The notes beneath the pieces were generated by a model. That model saw only the letters and a program-made list of their open reading frames with translations, had not been told where the DNA came from and made no database searches. A stretch of 64,000 nucleotides of DNA, taken from Aliiroseovarius pelagivivens (GTDB taxonomy: Bacteria; Pseudomonadota; Alphaproteobacteria; Rhodobacterales; Rhodobacteraceae). The translations under genes and the position numbers were made by a program. Below are positions 40,357-52,086 of this stretch, piece by piece. The stretch's first letter is position 1. Every line of letters begins with the position of its first letter. The stretch is from positions 1 to 64,000 of the forward strand of contig NZ_OMOI01000001.1 in the NCBI RefSeq assembly GCF_900302485.1. Direction: 5' to 3'.

Positions 40357-41445
40357 ATGTCGAACTTGATCCAAACCTATGATGCCCTTGCCCAATCGGG
40401 CGAGATTACCCGCGACCCAGCACAAGAGGCCTGCCTGCCGGGACTTGAAGACATTCGTGCGCATCTAGATTCTGCGCCCAAGCGCAAGCGTGGGATATTG
40501 GGGGGGCTCTTTCATTCCAAGCCCGAGGACGTGCCGCAAGGCCTGTATCTGTGGGGTGGGGTTGGTCGCGGCAAGTCCATGTTGATGGACCTGTTTGTGG
40601 ACAGTCTGGAAAACACCGCGGCCCGTCGCGTGCATTTCCATGCCTTCATGCAAGAGGTGCACGAAGGTATGACCGAGGCACGCAAGAGGGGCGTGGACGA
40701 CCCGCTGGCGCCCGTCGCGGCCAAGATCGCGGCGGATGTAAAGCTGTTTGCCTTTGACGAGATGCAGATCTCGGACATCACCGATGCAATGATCGTCGGG
40801 CGTCTTTTCGAAAAGCTGTTTGAGGCGGGCGTTGTTGTCGTCACCACATCGAACCGCCACCCTGACGAGCTGTATAAGCACGGGCTGAACCGGCAGCTTT
40901 TCCTGCCTTTCATCGCGCTTTTGAAAGATCAGATGGTGGTGCATGAACTGGTCAGCCCAAACGATTATCGCCAAGATCGTCTGTCTGGCGAGCAAGTGTT
41001 TTTCAGTCCCGCGAACGCCGATGCGCGTCAGGCAATTGACGCGTTGTGGAAAGATCTGACCGGCGGCAAAACCGAGCCGCTGGTTTTGACAGTCAAAGGG
41101 CGCGAGGTCGTGTTGCCCGATTATCGCAACGGCGCTGCACGCGCGCGTTTCCATGACCTATGTGGGGCGATGTTAGGGCCAGGGGACTATTTGGCCGTGG
41201 CCAATGCGGTGAAGCTTCTCGTGCTGGAAGACATCCCGCGCCTGAGCAGATCGAATTTCAACGAAGCAAAGCGCTTCGTCACTTTGATCGACGCACTTTA
41301 CGAGGCGAAGGTCCGCCTGATCGCCTCGGCGGCCGCATTGCCCGAGATGCTGTATGTCGAAGGGGAAGGCTCGTTCGAGTTCGAACGCACAGCCAGCCGC
41401 CTGCGCGAGATGCAGGATAAGGACTGGGGGCAAGATTCAGAGTGA
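40357..41445 (+). CDS. zapE: Cell-division ATPase ZapE (AFG1 family)
   Basis: This 362-residue AFG1-type ATPase has Walker A GGVGRGKSMLMDLF (about 66-79), HFHAFMQEVHEGM, Walker B LFAFDEMQISDITDAMIVGRLFEKLF and sensor TSNRHPDELYKHGLNRQLFLPFI. ZapE binds the Z-ring late in division in E. coli; mitochondrial AFG1 has a quality-control role. ATG 40357 matches the family N-terminus (MSNLIQTYDAL); the longer frame is upstream noncoding sequence. A GC hairpin at 41457-41482 follows. Confidence 0.9.
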   Translation: MSNLIQTYDALAQSGEITRDPAQEACLPGLEDIRAHLDSAPKRKRGILGGLFHSKPEDVPQGLYLWGGVGRGKSMLMDLFVDSLENTAARRVHFHAFMQEVHEGMTEARKRGVDDPLAPVAAKIAADVKLFAFDEMQISDITDAMIVGRLFEKLFEAGVVVVTTSNRHPDELYKHGLNRQLFLPFIALLKDQMVVHELVSPNDYRQDRLSGEQVFFSPANADARQAIDALWKDLTGGKTEPLVLTVKGREVVLPDYRNGAARARFHDLCGAMLGPGDYLAVANAVKLLVLEDIPRLSRSNFNEAKRFVTLIDALYEAKVRLIASAAALPEMLYVEGEGSFEFERTASRLREMQDKDWGQDSE

Positions 41446-41456
41446 GGTGAGATGAC

Positions 41457-41482
41457 GAGGGGCCGCGCGTCTGCGACCCCTC
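41457..41482 (+). terminator. Hairpin after zapE
   Basis: GAGGGG-C-CGC, GCGTCT loop, GCG-A-CCCCTC: a GC-rich stem with one mismatch, 11 bp past the zapE stop. The U-run is weak (AGGTTT). Confidence 0.6.
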
Positions 41483-41736
41483 AGGTTTGCACCTGCCTGC
41501 CTAACTCGGATAGGGGCTGGAAATACCCCGAAGCGCCGCTGGTTTAGGCAAAGAGTCACGATACTATTTTGTGATCACACGGGCATGTGTAATTCCTGCC
41601 CTTTGCGAATCACTTTGCCGCCCCGGCGAAATGTACTGCTCGATAAGCCGTCCACTTCATGCGGACTTTGCCTATAGAATACCCTATTTATAGGCGCTAA
41701 CCCCTTAATTGGTCAACGTTTTACATGGAATCACGA

Positions 41737-41752
41737 CCGATTCGCGAATCGG
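41737..41752. promoter_or_regulatory. Perfect 16-bp palindrome with two CcrM sites
   Basis: CCGATTCGCGAATCGG is self-complementary over its full length and contains GATTC and GAATC. Three further GANTC sites lie within 30 bp. It suits a dimeric regulator whose binding could depend on methylation. Confidence 0.4.
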
Positions 41753-41855
41753 GCAAAAAAGTGATTCTTTTCCGGGGTTTGACTCGTGTTCTTGATGCGG
41801 TTCGGCGCGGACGTGCAAAATTAATTTTGTGATCACGTCCGCTGAATGCAGTTTC

Positions 41856-43130
41856 TCAACCGTTTTCGCGCAAGATCGCGCCTGCAAGATACAATGACCC
41901 GCAAATCAGGATGCGCGCTTGCGGTTCGGCCTGAATGATGGCGGTGATCGCGGCCTCGACCGAGGCTGCCGTCGCCGAGGTCATCCCGACCTTTGCGGCC
42001 TCGTCCGCCGTGGTGTCTGCGGGCAGGGTGTTCGGTTCGTCTGGGATCGACACGGCCGTCAGGCTGTCGGCCACGCCCGCTAAGGGGCGTAGATAGCCTG
42101 CGATATCCTTGGTATTCAGCATGCCGCAGATCAGATGGGTCGGGCGTTTGGGTAGGTCGGCCAGAACGGTGGCCAGCATCTCGCCCGCCGCTGGGTTGTG
42201 ACCGCCGTCCAGCCAAAGCTCGGCTGTGCCAGCAGCGTCGATCAGGGGGCCGTTGCGCAAGCGTTGCATCCGTGCAGGCCACGTGACGTCGCGCATCGCG
42301 GCTTCGCAGGCGGCTTCATCAAAGCCCAACACGCGCAGCGCGGCAATCGCGGCGCCCGCGTTTTCGATCTGGTGCGGGCCGATCAGGGCGGGCAGGGGCA
42401 GATCCAGAAGTCCGTTCTCGTCCTGGAAAATCAGACGTCCGCGCTCTTCCCAGAAATGCCAGTGTTGGCCATGCACGTACAGAGGGCAGCCCAGTTTGGC
42501 GGCACGCGCCTCGATCACGTCGAGCGCGTCGTCTTTCTGCGGGCCAACCACGCACGGTACGCCACGTTTCAGAATGCCGGCTTTCTCGCCAGCAATCTCG
42601 GGCAGGGTTTCGCCCAGAAACTGTGTGTGGTCGATCGAGATCGGAGTGATCACAGTCAGCGCGGGTTTCTCGACCACGTTGGTCGCGTCCAGCCGTCCGC
42701 CCAGCCCGGTTTCCAGCAAAGTGAAATCAGCAGGCGTTTCGGCAAAGGCCATCAAGGCGGCGACCGTTGTGATCTCGAAATAGGTGATGTTCTCGCCGCC
42801 ATTGGCGGCATAGCAACGGTCCAGAACCTCGGTCAGGGCGTCTTCGCTGATCAGCTCTCCGGCCAGACGGATGCGTTCGTGGAAGCGCGCCAGATGCGGC
42901 GAGGTATAGGCGTGAACGCCTTTGCCAGCGCCCTCAAGCCCTGCGCGGATCATCGCTTGGGTTGAACCCTTGCCGTTGGTCCCGGCCAGATGGATCACAG
43001 CAGGCAGCTTGTTCTGCGGATTGTCGACGGCTTTCAGCAGCCGCCAAACACGATCCAGCGTCAAGTCGATGATTTTCGGGTGCAGCGACATCATCCGGTC
43101 AAGGATGACGTCCGAGCCTTTGGCGCTCAC
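41856..43130 (-). CDS. folC: Bifunctional folylpolyglutamate/dihydrofolate synthase
   Basis: This 424-residue Mur-ligase-type protein has the P-loop [21 protein letters not shown] (about 44-64), [65 protein letters not shown] and [13 protein letters not shown] in the C-terminal domain. It adds glutamate to dihydropteroate and folates. Its start overlaps the accD stop by four bases, the conserved accD-folC pair. Confidence 0.94.
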   Translation of the reverse strand: MSAKGSDVILDRMMSLHPKIIDLTLDRVWRLLKAVDNPQNKLPAVIHLAGTNGKGSTQAMIRAGLEGAGKGVHAYTSPHLARFHERIRLAGELISEDALTEVLDRCYAANGGENITYFEITTVAALMAFAETPADFTLLETGLGGRLDATNVVEKPALTVITPISIDHTQFLGETLPEIAGEKAGILKRGVPCVVGPQKDDALDVIEARAAKLGCPLYVHGQHWHFWEERGRLIFQDENGLLDLPLPALIGPHQIENAGAAIAALRVLGFDEAACEAAMRDVTWPARMQRLRNGPLIDAAGTAELWLDGGHNPAAGEMLATVLADLPKRPTHLICGMLNTKDIAGYLRPLAGVADSLTAVSIPDEPNTLPADTTADEAAKVGMTSATAASVEAAITAIIQAEPQARILICGSLYLAGAILRENG

Positions 43131-44098
43131 GCTTTGCCGGCCTTCGCAGCCTCGTCAGAGGCATCTTCCGCTGCTGACGGTGCAGCTTCGGCCGGCGCTT
43201 CGGCTTCGACCTCAGGCTCGGGTTTCGGCAGATCGCCTTTCACCGCAGGCGGCTGGCCGGTCAACATGCGGATGATTGTCACCAGCTCGTCTTTCATGTC
43301 CTTGCGGTGCGTCACGCGGTCCAGCATGCCGTGGTCCAGAAGGTATTCGGCACGTTGGAAGCCCTCGGGCAGCTTTTCGCGGATGGTCTGTTCGATGACG
43401 CGGGGGCCAGCAAAGCAGATCAGAGCGTTGGGCTCGGCGATATGCACGTCACCAAGCATCGCATAAGACGCGGTCACGCCGCCCGTGGTCGGGTGGGTCA
43501 GCACGACGATATAGGGTAGGTTTGCTTCTTTCAGCATCTGCACGGCAACCGTAGTGCGCGGCATTTGCATCAGCGATAGAATGCCTTCCTGCATCCGTGC
43601 ACCGCCTGCTGCCGAGAACAGCACCAGCGGGCGTTTCAGAACGACAGCGCGTTCGGCAGCCGCGATGATTGCGTTGCCCACATACATGCCCATCGAGCCG
43701 CCCATGAAGCTGAAGTCCTGAGCCGCAGCAACGATGGGCGTGCGCCCAATTTCGCCTTCAGCGACCAGCATGGCTTCACGTTCGCCGGTGCCTTTGCGGG
43801 CCGATTTCATACGCTCGGGGTATTTCTTCTGATCTTTGAACTGCAGGGGATCGTCGATGGGGGCAGGGACATCAACTTCGGTAAAGATGCCGCCGTCAAA
43901 CATCGCGCTAAAGCGGTCGCGCGGCGTGATTGCCATATGGTGATCGCAGTTGGTACAGACGTTCTGGTTCTCGGCACATTCGCGGTGGAACAGCATGGTT
44001 CCGCATTCACCACATTTGGTCCACAGATTCTCGGGCACCTCGCGGCGCGAGAAAAGCGAGTTGATGCGGGGGCGGACGTAGTTTGAGATCCAGTTCAT
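43127..44098 (-). CDS. accD: Acetyl-CoA carboxylase carboxyltransferase subunit beta
   Basis: This 323-residue protein has the N-terminal zinc finger C29-x2-C32 ... C48-x2-C51 and the carboxyltransferase core with [40 protein letters not shown] and [30 protein letters not shown]. The last ~40 residues are an Ala/Glu/Pro-rich tail beyond the enzyme core, variable in this family. It partners AccA (17742-18707). Confidence 0.95.
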   Translation of the reverse strand: MNWISNYVRPRINSLFSRREVPENLWTKCGECGTMLFHRECAENQNVCTNCDHHMAITPRDRFSAMFDGGIFTEVDVPAPIDDPLQFKDQKKYPERMKSARKGTGEREAMLVAEGEIGRTPIVAAAQDFSFMGGSMGMYVGNAIIAAAERAVVLKRPLVLFSAAGGARMQEGILSLMQMPRTTVAVQMLKEANLPYIVVLTHPTTGGVTASYAMLGDVHIAEPNALICFAGPRVIEQTIREKLPEGFQRAEYLLDHGMLDRVTHRKDMKDELVTIIRMLTGQPPAVKGDLPKPEPEVEAEAPAEAAPSAAEDASDEAAKAGKA

Positions 44099-44129
44099 CG
44101 CCAGACTTCCTTGTTGCGTTTGGCCTTAG

Positions 44130-45113
44130 TTAGTCTGCCTTGGCGGCATTTGCAATTGGCGGCTTCCGCTGCGTGAGGTTCCACCAAAGCACAAACGCGA
44201 CCAGAACCAAAGTGGTTTGCAGAACCATCGAGGCCGTCGTGGTCCATCCCATCAGATCGGCCTCGGCCACGAAAAGGGAAAAACCATCCAAACTTCCCGC
44301 ATTCCCGACCAACACCATCGACATGTTGTTGCCAAAGTGCAGCCCGGCAGCGGCGCCGATGTTGCCTGTGCGCAGGGTGACAAAGCTGAGAACGATGCCC
44401 ACGACGCTTGTGTGGAGGACATAGAATATTGCGTTGATGCCCCAAGTGGCGGGATCTGCGTGCAGCAAGCCAAACGCGACCGAGGGCAGGATGGCCCAGA
44501 TCCAAATGGACTGGAACCGGGCGCGGAGTTGCTGGAGCATATAGCCGCGAAAGACCAGTTCCTCGGCGAAGATCTGGATGAAAATCAGGATCAGGGCCGG
44601 GCCAAGGATCAGCAGCCACTCGCGTGTTGGCAAATTTTGTTCAAGCTGAGTTTGATCTTGCGGGGCAACGAGCAGGGGTTCGAACATTTGCAGCAGGCTT
44701 GCGGCAAGGCTGACTCCAAGGGCGATCAGGATGCCAATGCGAAACTGGCGCCAGAGGACATGTCTCTGAGCGCCGAACAGGGTTGAGTAGCTGCGCTTGT
44801 GTAAAAACCGCACCACCAGCCACAGACCCAGATGATACCCGAGGAAGGTCAGAAAGAAGATGCCAGCATGTGTGGCCGTGCCGCCGTCGAGTATGTCGGC
44901 AGGGTGCTTCCCGATCAGCCATCCTCCGCCCATGAAGATCCCGAAAGTGGCAGCGAAAAAGACCACATGGATCAGGACAAAGCCAAGAACCGATCGCCAA
45001 AATTGGCAATAGGGCTGCGCAGGGGACCAGAAGTAAGACTGGGGGGCGGGTGTCACGGTGACGGCTCCTGTACACATGAACTGGGCATTCGCAGCAACTG
45101 TGTCGTGGATCAT
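44130..45113 (-). CDS. CPBP-family intramembrane glutamic endopeptidase
   Basis: This 327-residue protein has about eight hydrophobic helices. The ABI/CPBP motifs are all present: EELVFRGYML (EExxxR), FGLLHADP (FxxxH) and GLHFGNN (HxxxN). Family members include Rce1-like proteases and bacteriocin self-immunity proteins, and no bacteriocin is nearby. The start is uncertain: ATG 45113 is chosen, a TTG at 45125 precedes it, and an ATG also occurs at residue 13 of this model. Confidence 0.83.
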   Translation of the reverse strand: MIHDTVAANAQFMCTGAVTVTPAPQSYFWSPAQPYCQFWRSVLGFVLIHVVFFAATFGIFMGGGWLIGKHPADILDGGTATHAGIFFLTFLGYHLGLWLVVRFLHKRSYSTLFGAQRHVLWRQFRIGILIALGVSLAASLLQMFEPLLVAPQDQTQLEQNLPTREWLLILGPALILIFIQIFAEELVFRGYMLQQLRARFQSIWIWAILPSVAFGLLHADPATWGINAIFYVLHTSVVGIVLSFVTLRTGNIGAAAGLHFGNNMSMVLVGNAGSLDGFSLFVAEADLMGWTTTASMVLQTTLVLVAFVLWWNLTQRKPPIANAAKAD

Positions 45114-45237
45114 CGCAAAGGACAATCCGGTTTTCCCTGACTTGCGCCGTGCCCCTCTGGCTTGTTATCCGATCAGAAGAGCGTAATGGATTTGCCAAGC
45201 GGTTTGCTGGGCATGTGCAGAGTTGGGTGTTCAGGTG

Positions 45238-45999
45238 ATGAGTATAGGGAAAAGCAACATTGTTAGTCGGCAAATGCGCTGGGCCGCTGGGGCGATCCTG
45301 ACGCTGGCGCTTGCAGGATGTTTCGGCGGAACCAAATCCGATGATGTGCGCAACAGCCCCTTGTTTTCGAAGCAAGCTCCGTCGGCTTCAGGCAGTTTGG
45401 TGCAGCGGCGGACGGTCATGTCCGGGGCCGTGACGGTTGCCGCACCCAAGGGGTATTGCGTGGATGTCAGTTCGCTGCGCGATCAGGCATCGGGGGCGTT
45501 CGTTCCCTTTGGGGCTTGTGCGGCGCTGACCCGAAACGTGGCAGACCCCAGTCCGAAGACACCTGCCTTCCTTGTGGCCAGTGTATCAGCCCTGCCGACG
45601 GCTGTCGTGTCCTCGGCCGAGGATCCCGAGGCGTTGATGGAACAAGCGCGGGCCTTTTTGGAAAGTGCCGCCGGACGTGCGGCGCTTAGTCGGTCAGGCG
45701 ACGCTAGCACCGTGACGGTGCTGGACCTGAAGATTGCGTCTGGTGTCGTGAAGGTGTTGACGCGCGACAGTTCGGATAATCGCCCGGCGTCATTGTCCGA
45801 CACGACATGGCGCGCATTTTTGTCTATTGGCGACAAACTGGTCGTGGCCAGTGTGACTGGTTTCACAAAGCACCCCATAGATCCGCGCAATAGTCTGACA
45901 CAGTTGGATAAATTCATAACCGCGATCAAGGGCGTCAACCCCGCCAGCGGCAATAATGGCGGCGGCCTTGGGGGCATATTTCGCAAATTGCGAAACTAA
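45238..45999 (+). CDS. Predicted lipoprotein of unknown function
   Basis: This is a 253-residue protein. After a basic n-region, the signal peptide ends in the lipobox LALAGC at about residues 24-29, followed by FGGTKSDD. The mature part has VAAPKGYCVDVSSLRD and a pair of Cys residues (CVDV... FGACAAL) that could form a disulfide, and ends in a Gly-rich linker and basic tail. It likely resides on the periplasmic face of a membrane. No domain is recognised. ATG 45238 follows TTCAGGTG. Confidence 0.72.
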   Translation: MSIGKSNIVSRQMRWAAGAILTLALAGCFGGTKSDDVRNSPLFSKQAPSASGSLVQRRTVMSGAVTVAAPKGYCVDVSSLRDQASGAFVPFGACAALTRNVADPSPKTPAFLVASVSALPTAVVSSAEDPEALMEQARAFLESAAGRAALSRSGDASTVTVLDLKIASGVVKVLTRDSSDNRPASLSDTTWRAFLSIGDKLVVASVTGFTKHPIDPRNSLTQLDKFITAIKGVNPASGNNGGGLGGIFRKLRN

Positions 46000-46064
46000 A
46001 GAATATCTGATTAAGTGCAGCCATCCTAACACCTGATCACCACTTGAACGGGCAAACCACTGAA

Positions 46065-46838
46065 ATGCAAAGCTGGATTACCTCGCTTTCGGATCGCTTG
46101 ACGGACCGCAGAGCCTTGCGCCGTTGGACGCGTTTTGCGCGGGACGCGGGCAATGTGGATAAGCCCACATTGCGACAGTCACGGGTGCGCGCCCGTCAGT
46201 TGCGACAGCAGCTGGATGAGGTGCTGTTTACCGCTGACAGCCGCCTGGCGTTGCCGCTTCTGGGATCAAATACGTTTCAAAAACCGCTTCATTCCGACTG
46301 GGCCCACCGTCCTCAAGCCTGGCGCGGCCCGCTTGAGCCAACGGGCGTGGCATCCGCACAAAACGCGACGTCGTTCGGAGGCGAGGTGAAGCTGTTTCAC
46401 GATTGCCCACTGTCCGAGGTATCTATCCGGCAAGTGCGCAACACGCGCGAGTCTGACCTTGCTCCGTTCGGAGTGTCGCTCGAGGCGTTTGGCTTCGAGG
46501 GATCGTTCCTGTCCTTGGCGATCGAGCTTCCCGACTCAGCAACCGAGGGATTGCATCGCAACCACATCGTGCGTTTGTCGGTGACGTCGCAAGTGGAACG
46601 CCCAATCGGCGTGTTGGCGCGTCTGAATATCCAGCACGGTCCGAACCACGAACAATTGTCCGAGAACAAAACCCTTGGAAATGGGGAAGCCACGTTCGAA
46701 TTTGACCTCGCCTACTCCAATATGAACGAAAAGCGGGTTCAGAAGATGTGGGTGGATCTGGTGTTTGGCGATCCTGAAATGAACCAGACAACGCTGCGCG
46801 ATCTGACGCTGTACCGTTATCCCCGTGCCGAAATCTAA
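46065..46838 (+). CDS. DUF6478 family protein
   Basis: This 257-residue protein matches the Rhodobacteraceae DUF6478 pattern: an N-terminal helical region with RRWTRFARDAGNVDKPTLRQSRVRARQLRQQLDEVL, then a beta-rich domain with GSNTFQKPLHSDWAHRPQAWRGPL and GVSLEAFGFEGSFLSLAIELP. No signal peptide is seen. Function unknown. ATG 46065 is preferred to a TTG seven codons earlier, although neither has a strong ribosome site. It is followed by a hypothetical gene and DUF523, possibly one transcript. Confidence 0.75.
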   Translation: MQSWITSLSDRLTDRRALRRWTRFARDAGNVDKPTLRQSRVRARQLRQQLDEVLFTADSRLALPLLGSNTFQKPLHSDWAHRPQAWRGPLEPTGVASAQNATSFGGEVKLFHDCPLSEVSIRQVRNTRESDLAPFGVSLEAFGFEGSFLSLAIELPDSATEGLHRNHIVRLSVTSQVERPIGVLARLNIQHGPNHEQLSENKTLGNGEATFEFDLAYSNMNEKRVQKMWVDLVFGDPEMNQTTLRDLTLYRYPRAEI

Positions 46839-46863
46839 GGGCATCTGTTGATAAGGAGCTATC

Positions 46864-47244
46864 ATGGCTGACATGTCACTTGAGAAAGCCCGCATTCACG
46901 CCGGCATCTGGGAAGGTGTCCTGACCGCGCCCGTCGACGTCGCGCCCGAGCTTGAGGTGATGCATCAGGCGCAAGCGGTCCCGGGGGTCGAGGTGGCTGC
47001 GCTGGCGGACCAATCCGGTCAGTTCAGCGTGCGAGTCCCGATCCCGGCCGAGCTGCTGGGCGATGGTGTTCAGACCTTCGTCATTCAGGACAAATCGACC
47101 GGCCAGACGCTGGACAGTTTCGTGATTGTCACTGGTGAACCGCTTCAAGCGGACATTCGGGCCGAGATGGATCTTCTGCGCTCGGAACTCGACATGCTGA
47201 AGCGGGCATTCCGTCGGCATTGTCAGGCGGGTGATGACGCATGA
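46864..47244 (+). CDS. Hypothetical protein
   Basis: This is a 126-residue acidic protein. Residues 1-85 look beta-rich (HAGIWEGVLTAPVDVAPELEVMH, VSVRVPIPAELLGDGVQTFVI type alternation). Residues 95-120 look like an amphipathic helix (ADIRAEMDLLRSELDMLKRAF) that may be a short coiled coil. AAGGAG lies seven bases before the ATG. It lies 25 bp after DUF6478 and overlaps the DUF523 gene by four bases (ATGA), so it is translationally coupled. No family is recognised. Expression with DUF6478 suggests a joint function. Confidence 0.7.
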   Translation: MADMSLEKARIHAGIWEGVLTAPVDVAPELEVMHQAQAVPGVEVAALADQSGQFSVRVPIPAELLGDGVQTFVIQDKSTGQTLDSFVIVTGEPLQADIRAEMDLLRSELDMLKRAFRRHCQAGDDA

Positions 47245-47725
47245 CCGCGATCCTCGTCAGTGCGTGCCTGCTGGGGCAGAAAGTACGTTATGACGGGGCG
47301 GCGAAGACGCTTGATGATGATCGGTTAAACCGTTGGGCCAACAAGGGCTGGCTGCATCCGATCTGTCCGGAACTTCTGGGTGGCTTGCCCGTTCCACGCC
47401 TGCCTGCTGAAATTGCGCCGGGCCATGATGGCACATCGGTCCTATCGGGGCAGGGGCGTATTCTGGATCTGCATGGTGGCGACGTGACGGATGCTTTCTT
47501 GCAGGGCGCCAAGATCGCGGTGGCCACGGCGCAAGAGCACGGATGCAAGTATGCCCTACTGACCGAGGCCAGCCCCTCCTGCGGCACCGATGTGATCTAT
47601 AGCGGCCACCATGACGGCGTTCGGCGCGCCGGTATGGGTGTTGTGACGGCGGCGCTGACGCAAGCCGGGGTGCAGGTGTTTTCCTCGGAACAGATCGGCA
47701 TGCTGGCGGCCCTGATCGACGCATA

Positions 47726-47726
<1 letters not shown>
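47241..47726 (+). CDS. DUF523 protein
   Basis: This 161-residue protein has SACLLGQKVRYDGAAK, PICPELLGGLPVPR and ALLTEASPSCGTDVIYSG, i.e. the DUF523 pattern with conserved Cys residues in each block. Related proteins include the YbbK/Tds-type desulfidase group, so sulfur or metal chemistry is possible. Its TAA stop shares a base with a 100-nt inverted-repeat element that follows. Confidence 0.85.
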
Positions 47727-49933
<2,207 letters not shown>

Positions 49934-49960
49934 TCTAGCTGGGGCCTTAAAGGGGGCCCG

Positions 49961-50881
49961 ATGCTATTCCTGTCGATCTTTTTGGGACTTCTGCCCAGCT
50001 TCCTTCTGATTGGGCTGGGCGGTCTGGTCCGTGGGCGCCTGTCTGACAATGCATGGCAGGGGTTGGATCGCCTGAATTTCGAGATCCTGTTCCCCGCCCT
50101 TCTGTTCGTGGCCGCTGCCAGCCGTCCGATTGAGATTTCACAAGTTGTGACCATGGCGCCCGTGGTCTGGGCCATTCTGGGTATAGGATTGGGTCTGGGC
50201 TGGCTGACGCGCCCACTTGGGCCAGAGCGCTTTCTGGATTTTGCCGGGGCATGGCAGGTTACTTGGCGCTTTAACACGGCATTGGGTCTGGTTGCAGTGG
50301 CCCTTCTGCAAAATGGTGGTCTTGGCGAAATGGCGGTTGCTGTCGGGATGGGTGTCCCGGTCGCCAACCTTTTCGCAGTAAGCGCCCTGTCGCGTGGTGG
50401 AGCATTCGGGCTTAAGCAGACCCTGACCAAGATCGCGCTGAACCCATTCCTGCTGGCCAGTTTGTCTGGCCTGTGTGTGGGTCTCCTGAAGATCCAAATC
50501 CCGCAGCCGATCATGGCGCCGCTTGAGCTACTGGCGAAAGCCGCCATTCCGATTGCTCTGCTGTCTATTGGCGCCACGATGGATTGGAGGGCCTTGGCGC
50601 GATTGGACCGGTTTAGCGCAGCAATTGCCGCCATCAAGCTTGTGGCGCTGCCCGCATTCGCGTTGGCCTGCGGGGTGGCGTTGGGGCTCTCGCCGGGAAT
50701 CGCTTCGGTCCTTGTTGTGTTTGCAGCCCTGCCCACGGCGTCCGCCGCACATGTTCTGGCGTCGGCATTTGGTGCCGAACGCCGGCTTGTTGCCACATTG
50801 ATTGCACAAACTACGCTGCTGTCAGCGATCAGTCTGCCGCTTTGGATAACAATCGCCGAGGTTGTGTTTACCTTACGTTAG
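49961..50881 (+). CDS. AEC-family transporter
   Basis: This 306-residue protein has ten helices in two five-helix halves. The N-terminal SIFLGLLPSFLLIGLGGLVRG and LNFEILFPALLFVAAA motif and C-terminal ASVLVVFAALPTASAAHVLA match the auxin-efflux-carrier/malate permease family. It is a probable organic acid or amino-acid-derivative exporter, with the substrate unknown. It lies 27 bp after fadH on the same strand and may share its transcript. Confidence 0.85.
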   Translation: MLFLSIFLGLLPSFLLIGLGGLVRGRLSDNAWQGLDRLNFEILFPALLFVAAASRPIEISQVVTMAPVVWAILGIGLGLGWLTRPLGPERFLDFAGAWQVTWRFNTALGLVAVALLQNGGLGEMAVAVGMGVPVANLFAVSALSRGGAFGLKQTLTKIALNPFLLASLSGLCVGLLKIQIPQPIMAPLELLAKAAIPIALLSIGATMDWRALARLDRFSAAIAAIKLVALPAFALACGVALGLSPGIASVLVVFAALPTASAAHVLASAFGAERRLVATLIAQTTLLSAISLPLWITIAEVVFTLR

Positions 50882-51114
50882 AGTAAACGCCCGTTCGATT
50901 GGATGTTCTTTAGTTGAGGTTTTGCAGGTCTTGCCCATAGGGCTTGGACCCGTTGCAGCTTGAGGTTGTGAGGGGGTTGAGATCTGTCAAATTGTCTCGT
51001 TTCCAGATCGTCAACATAAACCGAATTACCCCCTTAATGTCGGCAGGACTTCACAGTCTTGCCCTAATTGGCCGCGATACCAAGATTGCTGCGGATTTTT
51101 TTAGAGAGTGTGTG

Positions 51115-52020
51115 ATGGATCGATTAACCGAAATGGAGGCTTTCGCGACAGTTGTGGATCAAGGGGGATTCACGGACGCCGCCAAAAAGATGGGGATTTC
51201 GAAGTCAGCTGTATCGAAACATGTTTCAAGTCTTGAGGCCCGCTTGGGGGCGCGGCTTCTGAACAGGACAACGCGGCGTGTCAGCCCGACCGAGATCGGT
51301 CTTGCTTACTATGATCGCGCACGTCGTGTGCTGAATGATGCAGGCGAAGCGGATGCGCTGGTAACGTCAATGCAATCGGCCCCGGCAGGGCTGCTGCGCA
51401 TATCAGTGGCGACAGATTTCGGCGTGAACCATCTTAGCCCGGTGCTGGGCGAATTCCTGAAAGATTTTCCTGAGGTCAACGTGACCATGGAATTGGCGAA
51501 CCGTTATGTCGAGTTGATCTCGGAAGGGTTTGATATGGCCATCCGCGTCGGCGAGCTGGAAGACAGTTCGCTTCGCGCACGCAAGATCGCCGATACCACG
51601 CGTCGCATGGTTGGCAGTCCCGACTATTTCGAACGATATGGTCGGCCAAAGCGCATTGATGATCTGAACAACCACAAGCTTTTGCACTACTCCAGACAAA
51701 GCTCGGGCAATGTTTGGAAGATCCCCGCCCCATCGGGCGAACTTCGGCAGATCCGCACAGCGGGATGGCTCAGCGTGAACGACGGGCAGTCGCTTCTGAA
51801 CGCCGCGATCTCTGGTCTAGGCATCGCTTATCTGCCCAGCTTCCTATACGCAGATGCGCTGGAACAGGGCTTGGTCGAAGAGGCTATTCCGGATCTGCCT
51901 GCTGATATTCAGGGGATCTATGCGGTGTATCCTCCTGGCCGTTTTACGCAGCCGAAAGTGCGCGCGTTTATTGATTTTCTGGTGCAAGCCTTTGCGAACA
52001 AAGGGCCAGACGCCTGGTAA
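51115..52020 (+). CDS. LysR-family transcriptional regulator
   Basis: This is a 301-residue protein with an N-terminal HTH (LTEMEAFATVVDQGGFTDAAKKMGISKSAVSKHVSSLEARLGARLLNRTTRRVSPTE positions about 3-58) and a substrate-binding domain of the LTTR type (about 90-295, with LLRISVATDFGVNHLSPVLGEFL, NDGQSLLNAAISGLGIAYLPSFL). ATG 51115 is the family start; the longer frame from 50944 is untranslated leader. No obvious target gene is divergent from it. Targets may be distant. Confidence 0.88.
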   Translation: MDRLTEMEAFATVVDQGGFTDAAKKMGISKSAVSKHVSSLEARLGARLLNRTTRRVSPTEIGLAYYDRARRVLNDAGEADALVTSMQSAPAGLLRISVATDFGVNHLSPVLGEFLKDFPEVNVTMELANRYVELISEGFDMAIRVGELEDSSLRARKIADTTRRMVGSPDYFERYGRPKRIDDLNNHKLLHYSRQSSGNVWKIPAPSGELRQIRTAGWLSVNDGQSLLNAAISGLGIAYLPSFLYADALEQGLVEEAIPDLPADIQGIYAVYPPGRFTQPKVRAFIDFLVQAFANKGPDAW

Positions 52021-52050
52021 GGTCAGAGCAGTAAAAAGCGACGAGCATTT

Positions 52051-52079
52051 GCGGCGGGTTTGGCCCGCCGCTTTTTTTT
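52051..52079 (+). terminator. Terminator of the LysR gene
   Basis: GCGGCGGG, TTTGG loop, CCCGCCGC then TTTTTTTT: a perfect 8-bp GC stem with eight Us, 30 bp past the stop. Confidence 0.92.
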
Positions 52080-52086
52080 GGCGCAC

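Larger units (their letters stand above)
41446..41855. other. 410-bp intergenic region rich in GANTC sites and palindromes
   Basis: This lies between the convergent zapE and folC genes. It holds a terminator-like hairpin (41457-41482), seven GANTC sites (starting 41553, 41607, 41728, 41739, 41746, 41763 and 41781), a perfect 16-bp palindrome (41737-41752) and a dyad GCCTATA/TATAGGC (41670-41695). Two 13-bp direct repeats ATTTTGTGATCAC occur at 41566-41578 and 41824-41836, each containing GTGATCAC. No coding sequence is convincing; a short minus-strand ORF entering folC looks spurious. It could hide a regulatory RNA gene or a methylation-sensitive element. Confidence 0.6.

Noticed and set aside
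41705..41887. 60-aa ORF in the GANTC-rich gap
   Set aside because: It starts inside folC, has no ribosome site and no family; the gap is better described by its repeats and palindromes.
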